Positions 9,211-19,100 of a stretch of 64,000 nucleotides of DNA are shown piece by piece (position 1 is the stretch's first letter; each line of letters starts with the position of its first letter). Where the stretch lies: assembly GCA_964242335.1 (NCBI GenBank), contig CAXTAY010000002.1, positions 124,001-188,000 of the forward strand. Reading direction: 5' to 3'. The DNA comes from Lichenicoccus sp964242335. GTDB taxonomy: Bacteria; Pseudomonadota; Alphaproteobacteria; Acetobacterales; Acetobacteraceae. Below the pieces are notes generated by a model, which did no database searches, was not told where the DNA came from, and saw only the letters and a list, made by a program, of their open reading frames with translations. The translations under genes and the position numbers were made by a program.

Positions 9211-10047
9211 CTACTCCGCCTGTGCTGCGCTGTTGGGGATGTTCCTGGCAACCGGCGCATGGAAGGCGCCGTTGCCGACGGCTGCCTTGCCGGGTTTCTC
9301 GAACAGTTCCAGGAACGGCTTGAGGATATCGATCGGCATCGGAAAGATGACGGTGGAGTTCTGCTCGCCACCGATCTCGGTCAGCGTCTGCAGGTAGCGC
9401 AGCTGCATCGCCGCCGGAACGCTCGCCAGGATCGTCGCGGCATCGACCAGGGTCTGCGACGCCTGGAACTCGGCCTCGGCATGGATGATCTTGGCGCGGC
9501 GGTCACGCTCCGCTTCCGCCTGCTTGGCGATGGCGCGCACCATGTTGTCGGTCAGCTCCACGGTCCGGATCTCGACGTTGCTGACCTCGATGCCCCAGGC
9601 TTCGGTTTGGCCGTCCAGGATGCTCTGGACATCCGTGCTCAGCTTCTTGCGCTCGGAGAGCATCTCGTCGAGCTCGTGCTGTCCCAGCACCGCGCGCAGC
9701 GTCGTCTGCGCCAGCATGTTGGTGGCGGGAAGGTAGGACTGGACCTTGATGATGGCGCGTTCCGGATTGACGACGTTGAAGTACAGCACCGCGTCAACCT
9801 TCATCGAGACGTTGTCGCGCGAGATCACGTCCTGGGTCGGCACCTCGATCACCTGCGTGCGCAGATCGACGCGCACCATCTGCTGCAGGAACGGCGCCAG
9901 CAGCACGAGGCCGGGACCCCTGACCTGGCTGAAGCGGCCGAGCGTGAAGACCACGGCGCGCTCGTATTCACGCAGGATCCTGATGCTCGCGGCGGCGAGG
10001 ATCACCGCGACGCACAGCAGGGCTAGGCCGCAGGTCGAGAGAAGCAT
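9211..10047 (-). CDS. Slipin / stomatin-like SPFH (band 7) membrane protein
   Basis: A 278-residue SPFH-domain protein. One N-terminal hydrophobic segment (residues ~4-22) is followed by EYERAVVFTLGRF, the start of the band-7 domain. Slipin hallmarks follow: PFLQQMVRVDLRTQVIEVP, DVISRDNVSMKVDAVLYF, TTLRAVLGQHELDEMLSER, and a charged helix (AIAKQAEAERDRRAKIIHAEAE). Family members form large oligomers at the membrane and affect membrane microdomains or associated proteases. The usual NfeD partner is not beside it. Instead two small unknown genes follow directly. GAGGGTAGG lies before the ATG at 10047. It follows the phosphatase gene by 25 bases. Confidence 0.88.
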   Translation of the reverse strand: MLLSTCGLALLCVAVILAAASIRILREYERAVVFTLGRFSQVRGPGLVLLAPFLQQMVRVDLRTQVIEVPTQDVISRDNVSMKVDAVLYFNVVNPERAIIKVQSYLPATNMLAQTTLRAVLGQHELDEMLSERKKLSTDVQSILDGQTEAWGIEVSNVEIRTVELTDNMVRAIAKQAEAERDRRAKIIHAEAEFQASQTLVDAATILASVPAAMQLRYLQTLTEIGGEQNSTVIFPMPIDILKPFLELFEKPGKAAVGNGAFHAPVARNIPNSAAQAE

Positions 10048-10072
10048 GATGTGGCCTACCCTCGGAGCTGTG

Positions 10073-10723
10073 TCATGATGCGGCCGCGAGCGCCGGTTGG
10101 TCCGACCGCGGCGCGTCCGGCAGCATGGCCGGCACCGCGTTCCACAGCGCGATCACCGGCAAGCCGGGATGACTGACGCTGCTGCCCAGGATGCTGAGCG
10201 ATGCGGTAGCGAGCGACAGGTGCGCCGCCTCGGCGATCGGCAGGCCGATCCATCGCGCACCGAGTACGCAGGCGAACTGCCCGTGCGAGAACAGCGCCAC
10301 GTTGCCCTGACAGCCCCGGAGGCGCGCGATCACCGCATCGGCACGCCGCGATACCTGTTCGGGCGCTTCGCCGCCCGGGCAGCCGTCGCGGAACACCGAC
10401 CAGCTCGGCCGCTGCTGGCGGATGATCGCCGAGCGCACGCCCTCGTACTGGCCATACTCCCACTCCGCCAGCTCCGGCTCGACCGACGCGGCGGCGGACG
10501 GTGCCGCCAGCGCGGCGGTCCTGCATGCCCGCTGCCTCGGGCTGGTCAGCACCTGGGCGAACATGACGTCGTGCAGCCACGGCCGAAGTGCGCGCGCCTC
10601 GTCCTCGCCGTGCGCGGTGAGCGCGAGGTCGGTGCTGCCGGTATGCTGTCCGGAGATTGACCAGGCCGTCTCACCGTGCCGGATCAGGTAGATGGCGAGG
10701 CGCGCGGGCTCGGGTACGGTCAC
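10073..10723 (-). CDS. Histidine phosphatase family protein (phosphoglycerate-mutase-like)
   Basis: A 216-residue protein of the branch-1 histidine phosphatase superfamily. It shows the catalytic LIRHGETAW motif at residues 13-21, the ALTAHGEDEARAL segment, SPRQRACRTA, the acid-donor region ELAEWEYGQYEG, and the second catalytic histidine in LFSHGQFACVLGAR. The substrate cannot be told from sequence. Sugar phosphates or small phosphoesters are typical. The start used is GTG at 10723. No strong ribosome site is visible, so the start is the weak point. It lies 94 bases downstream of phosphoketolase on the same strand, which hints at a role in the same phosphorylated-sugar metabolism. Confidence 0.85.
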   Translation of the reverse strand: MTVPEPARLAIYLIRHGETAWSISGQHTGSTDLALTAHGEDEARALRPWLHDVMFAQVLTSPRQRACRTAALAAPSAAASVEPELAEWEYGQYEGVRSAIIRQQRPSWSVFRDGCPGGEAPEQVSRRADAVIARLRGCQGNVALFSHGQFACVLGARWIGLPIAEAAHLSLATASLSILGSSVSHPGLPVIALWNAVPAMLPDAPRSDQPALAAAS

Positions 10724-10817
10724 GCCGCCGCCGCGAGCGGTTCCGGCGGTGCCGCGCCGCCATCCACCGCATCGAGGCCGGCCGGACGCCGTGCGGCTCC
10801 GGCGCGACGCGTGATGC

Positions 10818-13241
10818 TCATCGGCGACCTTCCCACACCCAGTCCAGGATCTCGGGCATGTCCTCGCCGTGCCTGTCGATGTAGTGCTTGTGCTCGATCA
10901 GCTTGTCGCGAACCATCTGCTTGAGGTAGGCGCCCTTGCTGCCCAGGCCCGGCAGGTTGTTGACCACGTCCTGCACCAGGTGGAAGCGGTCCAGGCCGTT
11001 CTGCACCCGCATGTCGAACGGCGTGGTGATGGTGCCCTCCTCCATGTAGCCGCGAACATGCAGGTTGCGGTTGGTGCGGCGGTAGGTCAGCTGATGCACC
11101 AGCGACGGATAGCCGTGGAAGCCGAAGATGATCGGCCTGTCGGTGGTGAACAGGGAGTCGTAGTCGGTCTCGGTCAGGCCATGCGGATGCTCGCTGCAGG
11201 ATTGTAGCTTCATCAGGTCGACGACGTTGACCACCCGGATCTTCAGCTCCGGCAGATGCAGCCGCAGCATCGACACCGCCGCCAGGATCTCCAGCGTCGG
11301 CGTGTCGCCGCAGCACGCCATCACCACGTCCGGGTCGTGGTCGCGATCGTTGCTGGCCCACTCCCAGATGCCCAGCCCCTCGGTGCAGTGCACGACCGCC
11401 TGCTCCATGGTCAGCCACTGCGGCAGGGCGTGCTTGCCGGCGATCACGACGTTGACGTAGTGCCGGCTGCGCAGGCAGTGATCCATCGTGGACAGCAGGC
11501 AGTTCGCGTCGGGCGGCAGGTAGGCCCTGACGATGTCGGCCTTCTTGTTGATCACGTGATCGAGGAAGCCGGGATCCTGATGGGTGAAGCCGTTATGGTC
11601 CTGCTGCCAGACATGCGAGGCGAGCAGGTAGTTGAGGGAGGCGATTGGACGTCGCCACGGCAGCTCCGCCGTCACCTTCAGCCACTTGGCGTGCTGGCTG
11701 AACATCGAGTCGACGATGCGTATGAATGCCTCGTAGCTGTTGAACAGCCCGTGCCGCCCGGTCAGCAGGTATCCTTCCAGCCAACCCTGGCACTGGTGCT
11801 CGCTGAGCATGGAGTCGACGACCCGTCCCTCGCGGCCGAGGAACTCGTCGTCCGCCAGCTGCGTCGCCTCCCACTGCCGATCGGTAACCTCGAAGAGGGC
11901 GCCGAGAAGGTTCGAGAGAGTCTCGTCGGGACCGAAGATGCGGAAATTGCCCGGCGACCGGTTCAGCCTGACGACCTCGCGGAGATATTGCCCGAGCACG
12001 ATGGTGTCCTGCGCCTGGATCGCGCCCGGAGCCGTGACCGCAACCGCGTGGGTGCGAAAGTCGGGCATGACGAGGTCACGCAGCAGCAGGCCGCCATTGG
12101 CATGCGGGTTGGCGCCCATCCGCCGGTCGCCGCGCGGCGCCAGCTCGGCGAGCTCCTCGACTAGCCTGCCGTCGCGATCGAACAGCTCTTCCGCATGGTA
12201 GCTCTTCATCCACTGCTCGAGCTGCGAGACGTGCTCGGGATGCGCCTTGTCGACGATCAGCGGCACCTGATGCGACCGAAAGGTTCCTTCCACCTTCAGG
12301 CCGTCGACGATCTTCGGGCCGGTCCAGCCCTTAGGGGAGCGCAGCACGATCAGCGGCCAGCGCGGTCGGGTGCGCTCGCCTCCGCGCCTCGCCTGCGCCT
12401 GGTAGCCGCGGATCTCCTCGACCGCGCGGTCCATGACGCTCGCCATGAGCTCGTGCATGGTCGCCGGGTCGTCGCCCTCGACGAAGTAGGGTGTCCAGCC
12501 GCAGCCGCGGAAGAACTGCTCCAGCTCCTCGGGCTCGATCCGCGCCAGCAGCGTCGGGTTGCTGATCTTGAAGCCGTTGAGGTGCAGGATCGGCAGCACG
12601 GCGCCGTCTGTCACCGGGTTGAGGAACTTGGTGGACTGCCAGGCGGTGGCTAGCGGACCGGTCTCCGCCTCGCCGTCGCCGACGATGCAGGCGACGATCA
12701 GGTCCGGGTTGTCGAAGGCGGCGCCGAAGGCGTGGCTGACCGAGTAGCCCAGCTCGCCGCCCTCGTGGATGGAGCCCGGCGTCGTCGGCGCCACGTGGCT
12801 GGAGATGCCGCCGGGGAAGGAGAACTGCGTGAACAGCTTCTTGAGCCCGGCTTCGTCGCGGCTGACGTTCGGATAGATCTCGCTGTACGAGCCCTCGAGA
12901 TAGGTGTTGCTCACCAGAGCCGGACCGCCATGGCCGGGGCCGGCGATGTAGATGACGTCCAGGTCGTACTTCTTGATCACCCGGTTGAGGTGCACGTAGA
13001 TGAAGTTCTGGCCCGGGGTCGTGCCCCAGTGCCCCACCACCAGCGGCTTCACGTGGCTGATCTTCAGCGGCTCGTGCAGCATCGGGTTGTCGTAGAGGTA
13101 GAGCTGGCCGACCGAGAGGTAGTTCGCCGCCCGCCAGTACGCGTGCATCCGGCGCATGTCTTCGAGGTCGAGCGTCGGCGGCTGATCGATGGGACCGCGA
13201 TCGGTCCCGTGGCCGAGCTCTCCTGGCGTCATGACGTCCAT
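10818..13241 (-). CDS. xfp: Phosphoketolase (xylulose 5-phosphate / fructose 6-phosphate)
   Basis: An 807-residue thiamine-diphosphate enzyme that cleaves xylulose 5-phosphate with phosphate into acetyl phosphate and glyceraldehyde 3-phosphate. Many members also accept fructose 6-phosphate. Family landmarks are YLYDNPMLHEPL, VGHWGTTPGQNF, YIAGPGHGGPA, SHVAPTTPGSIHEGGELGYS, the ThDP/Mg motif GDGEAETGPLATAW, PFDMRVQNGLDRFHL and the C-terminal GEDMPEILDWVW. The ATG at 13241 has AGGAAAGGAAG just upstream. A 22-codon upstream extension lacks such a site. It heads a minus-strand run of five genes. With XylAB (25.9-28.7 kb) and acetate kinase it completes a xylose-to-acetate route. It is divergent from the sugar porter-glucokinase pair. 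Confidence 0.97.
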   Translation of the reverse strand: MDVMTPGELGHGTDRGPIDQPPTLDLEDMRRMHAYWRAANYLSVGQLYLYDNPMLHEPLKISHVKPLVVGHWGTTPGQNFIYVHLNRVIKKYDLDVIYIAGPGHGGPALVSNTYLEGSYSEIYPNVSRDEAGLKKLFTQFSFPGGISSHVAPTTPGSIHEGGELGYSVSHAFGAAFDNPDLIVACIVGDGEAETGPLATAWQSTKFLNPVTDGAVLPILHLNGFKISNPTLLARIEPEELEQFFRGCGWTPYFVEGDDPATMHELMASVMDRAVEEIRGYQAQARRGGERTRPRWPLIVLRSPKGWTGPKIVDGLKVEGTFRSHQVPLIVDKAHPEHVSQLEQWMKSYHAEELFDRDGRLVEELAELAPRGDRRMGANPHANGGLLLRDLVMPDFRTHAVAVTAPGAIQAQDTIVLGQYLREVVRLNRSPGNFRIFGPDETLSNLLGALFEVTDRQWEATQLADDEFLGREGRVVDSMLSEHQCQGWLEGYLLTGRHGLFNSYEAFIRIVDSMFSQHAKWLKVTAELPWRRPIASLNYLLASHVWQQDHNGFTHQDPGFLDHVINKKADIVRAYLPPDANCLLSTMDHCLRSRHYVNVVIAGKHALPQWLTMEQAVVHCTEGLGIWEWASNDRDHDPDVVMACCGDTPTLEILAAVSMLRLHLPELKIRVVNVVDLMKLQSCSEHPHGLTETDYDSLFTTDRPIIFGFHGYPSLVHQLTYRRTNRNLHVRGYMEEGTITTPFDMRVQNGLDRFHLVQDVVNNLPGLGSKGAYLKQMVRDKLIEHKHYIDRHGEDMPEILDWVWEGRR

Positions 13242-13425
13242 CTCTGTCTTCCTTTCCTGGCGTCGGCTTTTTCGTCGCCGGCTCTCGTGCTGCCGGGCGC
13301 GCGTCACGGCGCGAGCCTCGCGGTGTCCTTTCCTCGCTGCGGGAAAGGATCCATGGCGGCGGGACCGTCTTCCGGCAGCGGCCGCACGGCGACGAACTAG
13401 CGCCCGTACTGATCGGCGCGGCAGG

Positions 13426-13516
13426 CTCGGAAACTACTTAGGCGGTCGGTGAGACTTCCCGCACGATCCCGTCGCGCGGCCGCGGGATGCCGGAGCGCGC
13501 CTGAGTAGTTTCCGAG
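13426..13516. promoter_or_regulatory. 19-bp inverted repeat between phosphoketolase and sugar porter genes
   Basis: The intergenic region 13242-13561 separates divergent genes. It holds CTCGGAAACTACTTAGGCG at 13426-13444. The same sequence with one change (C for the second T of the CTTAG run) lies inverted at 13498-13516, so 18 of 19 positions match across a 53-bp spacer. A TATAAT box stands at 13545-13550, with no clear -35. Two inverted sites in a divergent control region fit binding of one regulator at two sites. A mobile-element footprint is the alternative. No other feature is seen in this region. Confidence 0.6.
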
Positions 13517-13561
13517 GCTCCACCCGCGACCAAACGTCGCCTAGTATAATTCCGGACCGGC

Positions 13562-15115
13562 GTGGGTCTGACCGTCGGTGCGAACTTGCCGCGGCACCGG
13601 CAGCGCCTCGGGGGCAGCGACCCAGGAGCAGCGACCAGGGAGGGCGATCTGGACCTCGATCCGACAGCGATCGCACGGGCGGCGCGACCGCGCTTCGCCG
13701 GGCCTCTCCCGGATGCAGGCACCGCCGCGTCGCGCAGCCTGATGCCGTGGCTGATGGTGGTGCTGCTCATCGTCCTGTTCGCCGGTGGCCTGTTCGGCTA
13801 TGACCAGGGCGTCATCTCCGGCGCGTTGCGCGGCATGACCAGGGCATTCTCCCTGAGCCAGCTGCTGGTCGAGGTCGTCACCAGCTGGGTCACGCTCGGC
13901 GCGCTGTTCGGCGCGGTCGCCGGCGGCGAGCTCGCCGACCGCCTGGGACGCAGGCCCACGGTGCTGATCGCGGCCGCGACCTTTACCCTCGGCGCGGTGA
14001 TCCAGGCCTCGGCCCCCGACACGATCCTGCTGCTGCTCGGACGGCTGGTGGTCGGCGGCGGCGTGGGCATCGCCGCGGTCGCGGCACCTCTCTACGCAGC
14101 CGAGCTGGCCCCCACCGGCGCGCGCGGGCGGTTCGTGTCCGCCTACCAGCTGGCGATCGCGATCGGCATCTTCCTCGCCTACCTCGCGGATGGCTGGCTC
14201 TCGCGCACGAACGCGTGGCGCCTGATGCTGGGAATGTCCGTCATCCCCGGGTCGCTGCTGTTCCTGGCCGCCTCGATGGCCCCGGAGTCGCCGCGCTGGC
14301 TGATGAAGATGCACCGTCGCGGCGACGCGGCGCGGCAGCTGCGCAAGGTGCGGCCCGGTCCCGAGGTCGAGCCGCAGCTCGATGCGATCGAGACGGCGCT
14401 GGGGCAGGAGACGCGGCAGGTCTCCTGGGCGGAGCTGTTCCGCCGGCGGTGGCGCCGTCCGCTGATGATCGGCATCGGCCTCGCGGTGTTCCAGCAGATC
14501 ACCGGGATCAACGCGATCATCTACTATGCCGACCAGATCTTCGAGCATGCCGGCTTCCTGAGTGCCTCGTCGCAGACGACGCTGACCACCTGGGCGATCG
14601 GCGGCGTCAACGTGCTCGCGACGCTGATCGCCATCGCCTTCGTCGACCGGGTGGGACGTCGCAGGCTGCTGCTCGTCGGCCTGGCCGGGATGGCAACGAG
14701 CCTGATCGTGGTCGGCGCCGCCTTCCGCTTCGTCGGTGCGCCCGCAGCGCATGCGGCCGCGCCGGCCGGCAGCTCCTCCGCGGGCATCGTCACCCTGGTG
14801 GCTCTGGTCGGCTTCATCCTGTGCTTTGCGTTCTCGATGGGACCGGTGGTGTGGACCGTGATCAACGAGATCTTCCCCGGCCACATACGCGGCCGCGCGG
14901 TCGCCGTCGCCACCGCGGTGAACTGGGCCTCGGCCTTCCTGGTGAGCCAGCTGTTCCTGTCGGTGGTCGGCGTGATCGGCGACGGCATGACCTTCTGGAT
15001 GTTCGCGCTGTTCTGCGCCGTCGGCTGGGGCTGGATCTACCGGGTCCTGCCGGAGACCAGGGGTGCGTCGCTCGAGCAGATCGAGCGGATCTGGCAGGCA
15101 CCCGCCGGATGCTGA
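13562..15115 (+). CDS. MFS sugar porter (galactose/xylose:H+ symporter type)
   Basis: A 12-helix major-facilitator sugar transporter of the sugar porter family. Hallmarks are FGYDQGVISGAL in helix 1, the loop motif ADRLGRRP, PESPRWL after helix 6, FQQITGINAIIYY in helix 7, DRVGRRRLLL and the C-terminal PETRGASLEQIE. The GTG at 13562 gives 517 residues with an unusual 60-residue hydrophilic N-terminus. An ATG at 13742 would begin right at helix 1. The TATAAT box at 13545 lies too close to 13562 to be its promoter, so the true start probably lies inside this range. An AGGGAGGG stands near 13637-13644, with no standard start codon well placed after it. Its stop overlaps glucokinase by 7 bases, so hexose is the likely substrate. 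Confidence 0.88.
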   Translation: MGLTVGANLPRHRQRLGGSDPGAATREGDLDLDPTAIARAARPRFAGPLPDAGTAASRSLMPWLMVVLLIVLFAGGLFGYDQGVISGALRGMTRAFSLSQLLVEVVTSWVTLGALFGAVAGGELADRLGRRPTVLIAAATFTLGAVIQASAPDTILLLLGRLVVGGGVGIAAVAAPLYAAELAPTGARGRFVSAYQLAIAIGIFLAYLADGWLSRTNAWRLMLGMSVIPGSLLFLAASMAPESPRWLMKMHRRGDAARQLRKVRPGPEVEPQLDAIETALGQETRQVSWAELFRRRWRRPLMIGIGLAVFQQITGINAIIYYADQIFEHAGFLSASSQTTLTTWAIGGVNVLATLIAIAFVDRVGRRRLLLVGLAGMATSLIVVGAAFRFVGAPAAHAAAPAGSSSAGIVTLVALVGFILCFAFSMGPVVWTVINEIFPGHIRGRAVAVATAVNWASAFLVSQLFLSVVGVIGDGMTFWMFALFCAVGWGWIYRVLPETRGASLEQIERIWQAPAGC

Positions 15116-16173
15116 TCGCGGGCGACATCGGCGGCACCACGACGCGCCTGGCACTGGTCGATCGGCGCGCCGGCGCCCGCCGGCCGATCCGCGAGCAGGA
15201 CTTCGCCAGTGCCGACTTCGCCGCCCTGCAGCCGATCGTCGAGAGCTTCCTCGCCGCTGCCGTCGATCGTCCCAGCTCGGCCTGCTTCAGCGTCGCGGGC
15301 CCGGTGCTGGGCGGGCGGGCGCACCTGACCAACCTGCCGTGGGATCTGGAGGAGGGCGAGCTCGCGCGCGGCCTCGGCCTGCGACAGGTCCGCCTGCTCA
15401 ACGACCTGCAGGCGATCGCGCACGGGGTGTCGCAGCTGACCGCCGACGAGACCGTGGCGGTCAACCCGGGCCGGGCGCCGGAGCACGGGACGATCGCGGT
15501 CCTGGCACCCGGCACGGGTTTGGGCGAGTCGTTCCTGATCTGGGGCGGCGAGCGCTACATCGCCTGTGCCTCCGAGGGCGGACACGCCGACTTCGCGCCG
15601 ACCAACCAGGTCCAGGCCGGGCTGTGGGCCTATCTGACCGACCGGTATCGGCACGCCGCCTACGAGCGGGTGTGCGCCGGCTCCGGGCTGCCCAACATCT
15701 ACGACTACCTGCGCTCGCGCGACCCGGCCTCGGAGAGCCCCGCCTTCGCCGCCTGCCTGCGGGCCGCACGCGACCGCACCCCGCTGATCGTCGAGGCCGC
15801 CATCCACGATCCGGCCGGTAACCCGCTCGCGGCGGCGGCGCTGCGCATCGTCGTCGATGTCTGGGGTGCCGAAGCCGGCAACCTGGCGCTCAAGGTCCTC
15901 GCCACCGGCGGCATCTACCTTGCCGGTGGCCTGCCGCCCCGCCTGGTGCCGCTGCTGCAGGACGGTGCCTTCATGCGTGCCTTCACCGCCAAGGGACGCT
16001 TCGCCAACCTGCTGGGCGCGGTGCCAGTGCACATCGTCATGATCAACGCCGCACTGCTGGGAGCCGCGCTCTACGGGCTCGAGCAGGAGGCGGCCGGCTC
16101 GCCCCGCCGCAGCCGGGAGCGCGACGCCGGTCCGGCCCTGGCGCCGGCGCACGGCGCGGTCGCCGCGCCGTAG
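15109..16173 (+). CDS. glk: Glucokinase
   Basis: A 354-residue ATP-dependent glucokinase (bacterial Glk type). It shows the phosphate motif GDIGGTTTRLAL at the N-terminus, FSVAGPV, LTNLPWDLEE, the catalytic region VRLLNDLQAIAHG, LAPGTGLGESFL, EGGHADFAP and AGGLPPRL. The ATG at 15109 overlaps the end of the sugar porter gene by 7 bases, giving a coupled uptake-phosphorylation pair. The C-terminal ~25 residues (Ser/Arg/Ala-rich after GLEQEAAG) extend beyond the usual fold and look disordered. It converges with the large kinase gene, whose stop is 22 bases away. Confidence 0.95.
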   Translation: MLIAGDIGGTTTRLALVDRRAGARRPIREQDFASADFAALQPIVESFLAAAVDRPSSACFSVAGPVLGGRAHLTNLPWDLEEGELARGLGLRQVRLLNDLQAIAHGVSQLTADETVAVNPGRAPEHGTIAVLAPGTGLGESFLIWGGERYIACASEGGHADFAPTNQVQAGLWAYLTDRYRHAAYERVCAGSGLPNIYDYLRSRDPASESPAFAACLRAARDRTPLIVEAAIHDPAGNPLAAAALRIVVDVWGAEAGNLALKVLATGGIYLAGGLPPRLVPLLQDGAFMRAFTAKGRFANLLGAVPVHIVMINAALLGAALYGLEQEAAGSPRRSRERDAGPALAPAHGAVAAP

Positions 16174-16195
16174 TGCGCTGCGTCGCCGGCCGGGC

Positions 16196-19100
16196 TCACC
16201 GCCTGGGCGAGATCGCCGCGCTGGCCGCCACCGCCAGCCGCGCCAGCGCCGGGATCGACCGGCATCCGGTCTTCTTCATGATCGAGGCCCGGTGGTTCTC
16301 CACCGTCCGCTGACTGATGCACAGGTCCGAGGCGATGTTCTTGCTCGGCTGTCCGGCGAGCACCATCTGCATGACCTCGTGCTGCCGGCCGGTAAGCGTC
16401 GCGAAGTGCTCGGCGGCGGCTTGCTGCCATGCCTCCACGTCGTCCTCGCGCGACCGGTCGAACGCCCTGCCGATGCTGGCGAGCAGATCGCTGCCCCGGA
16501 TCGGCTTCTCGATGAAGTCCAGGGCTCCGGCCTTCATCGCCCGCACCGCGATGGCGACATCGCTGCTGCCGGTGATCACGATGGTCGGGAGCGCGTGGCC
16601 GTCGTCATGCAGCCGGTCCAGCAGCTCGAGCCCCTGCATGCCGGGAAGATAGGCGTCGATCAGCAGGCATGCTTCTCGACCCGGGCGGTAGGATGCGAGG
16701 AACGCCTCGCAGCTCGCGAACGTCGCCGCCGCCTGGCCGTGCTCCGCGAGCAGGAGGCGTAGGTTCTCGCGCACGTTGGCGTCGTCGTCGACGACGTAGA
16801 CGATGGCAGGGCCGTGCCGGTCCGACGACGTGCGGGATGGCGGCTCGGCCGGATCCGGTGCCGCCTGAGGCGCCGGCAGCAGGCGCTGCAGCAGCCGGGT
16901 CAGCTCCTCGAGCTTCACCGGCTTCTTGAGCCGGTGCAGACCCCGCGACGCGATGTCGCGCACGGTCTCCGCCGAGACGTCCCCGGTGAGGATGATGACC
17001 GGCACGCGCGCGCCCAGTCGCTCGCGCAGCGCGGCCGCGGCCTGCAGCCCGTCCAGCGCGTTCGGCAGGTTGTAGTCGGCGAGGATCAGCGTCGGCCGGG
17101 TGGCTTCCGCATCCGCGAGCGCCAGGGCGGCGACGCCATCCGCCGCCATCAGCGCCCGATGCCCCTCCTCGGCCAGGACGAGCTCGAGCAGCTGGCGGAG
17201 ATCGGGATCATCCTCGATGACGAGGATCGTGCCGGTGCGGTGGGCGGCGATCCGGCCGCGGTCGGAAGGCTCTGCGTGCCGGTCGCGCCCGGAAGTCTGG
17301 TTCGGCGCGGTATCGGGCGAGGACCGGGGTCGGGGCAGAGACTGGCGTCCGGGCAGCGACTGGGGTCGGGGCAGCGACTGGGGCGGTGCTGCGGCGAGGG
17401 CGACCTCGACCGAGAACATCGATCCGCTGCCCGACGACGAGCGGACCCGCACCGGATGGCCGAGCATCTCGCCGAGGCGCCGCACGATCGAGAGCCCGAG
17501 CCCGAGCCCGCGGCTCCTCTCGCGCGCGGCGTTGTCGAGCTGATGATACTCGGTGAAGATCGAGCCGAGCTGCTCGGCAGGAATGCCGATCCCGGTATCC
17601 CAGACCTCGATGCGCAGGGCCGCGCCGTGGCGGCGGCAGCCGATCAGCACCCGCCCGCGCCTGGTGTACTTGATCGCGTTGCTCAGCAAATTGCGCAGCA
17701 TGCGCTCGAGCAGGCGGCGGTCGGTGCGTATCAGCAGGCTGCTCGAGACGACCCGGAGCTGGAGACCCTGAGCCTGGGCAAGATACAGGAACTCCGCCCG
17801 CAGCTGCTCGAGCAGGTCGGCGACCGACACCGCTTCGACCTCGGTATGCACCGCCCCGGTCTCGATCTGGTCGATGTCCAGCAGCGTGTTCAGCATTCCC
17901 GACATCGCCTCCAGCGCCGGGTCCAGCATCGCGACCAGCTGCTGCGACGGTCCCACGACCTTCTTCGCCAGCAGTCCCTGGATCAGGACGAGAGTCTGCA
18001 GCGGCTGGCGCAGATCGTGGCTCACCGCGGCGAGGAAACGCGACTTCGCCAGGTTGGCCTGCTCCGCGTGCTGCTTGCCCGCTTCCAGCGCTCCCTTGAC
18101 GCGCTTGCGGTCCGAGATGTCGGTGTAGGTCACGACCACGCCTTCCGTCGCACCGTCGATCGCGTGGTAGGGCAGCACCCGCCGGCTGTACCAGGCTCCG
18201 GTGCGGGCTTCGACCTCGCGCTCCTTCGGGATGACGTTGCCGAGTGCCGCGCGTGCGTCGGTCAGCAGCAGGTCGTCGGCGGAGATCCAGTTCAGGTCGG
18301 ACAGCGGCCGGCCGACATCGCCTGCGATGACGCTGAACAGCAGCTTGGTCGCCGGGGTGAAGAAGCGAATGCTGAGCTCGGTGTCGAGGAAGATCGTGGC
18401 GACCTCGGTGCTGTAGAGGATGTTTCTCAGGTCGCTCGACGTGGTCCGCTGCCGCTCGAGCGTCTCCTGCAGCTCGCTGTTCAGCGCGGACAACTCCTCG
18501 TTGAGCGCCTGCAGCTCCTCCTTGGAGGTGACCAGCTCCTCGTTGGTGGACTGGTACTCCTCGTTGAACGACAGCGCCTCGTCGTTGATCGCTTTCTGTT
18601 CTTCGCCGGAACGTTCGAAGCTGCGGATCGCCGCCTGCAGCTCGGTCCGCGTCGCCTCGAGTTCGCGCTCGAGCTCCACGACGCGTGGCGTGGCGACGAC
18701 CTCGACGCCAGCGGCGAGCGTCTTCGGCTCGACCGCCTCGACGAAGCAGACCACGAACAGCTGGTCGCCTTCGCACAGCACCGGCTGCACCACGACGTCG
18801 AAACCGGGGCCGCCCCCGATGCCCCCCGCCACGACGACGCGGACGTTCTGCGCCGCCGATCGGCCGATCGCCGAGCGGAGCGTGCCGCGTATCTCGCGGC
18901 GCGCCATCGACAGCAGGTCGTGGGTGGGATGACCGTGCGCCACCTGAAGATACCGGTCGGTCGGTCCGAGCAGGTAGAGGCACTCGTGCCGGCGGTTGAT
19001 CAGCACCGCGGCGGGCGCGTAGCCGTCGAGCACCACGCGGCGGCAGAGCTCCGCCAGCATGGCCTGGCGCGACGGACCGGTGCTGCCGCTCGGACGCGCC

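Noticed and set aside
13649..13651. CTG as start codon of the first sugar porter after AGGGAGGG
   Set aside because: Too close to the ribosome site (about 4 bases) and a rare codon. The start is left open between 13562 and 13742.
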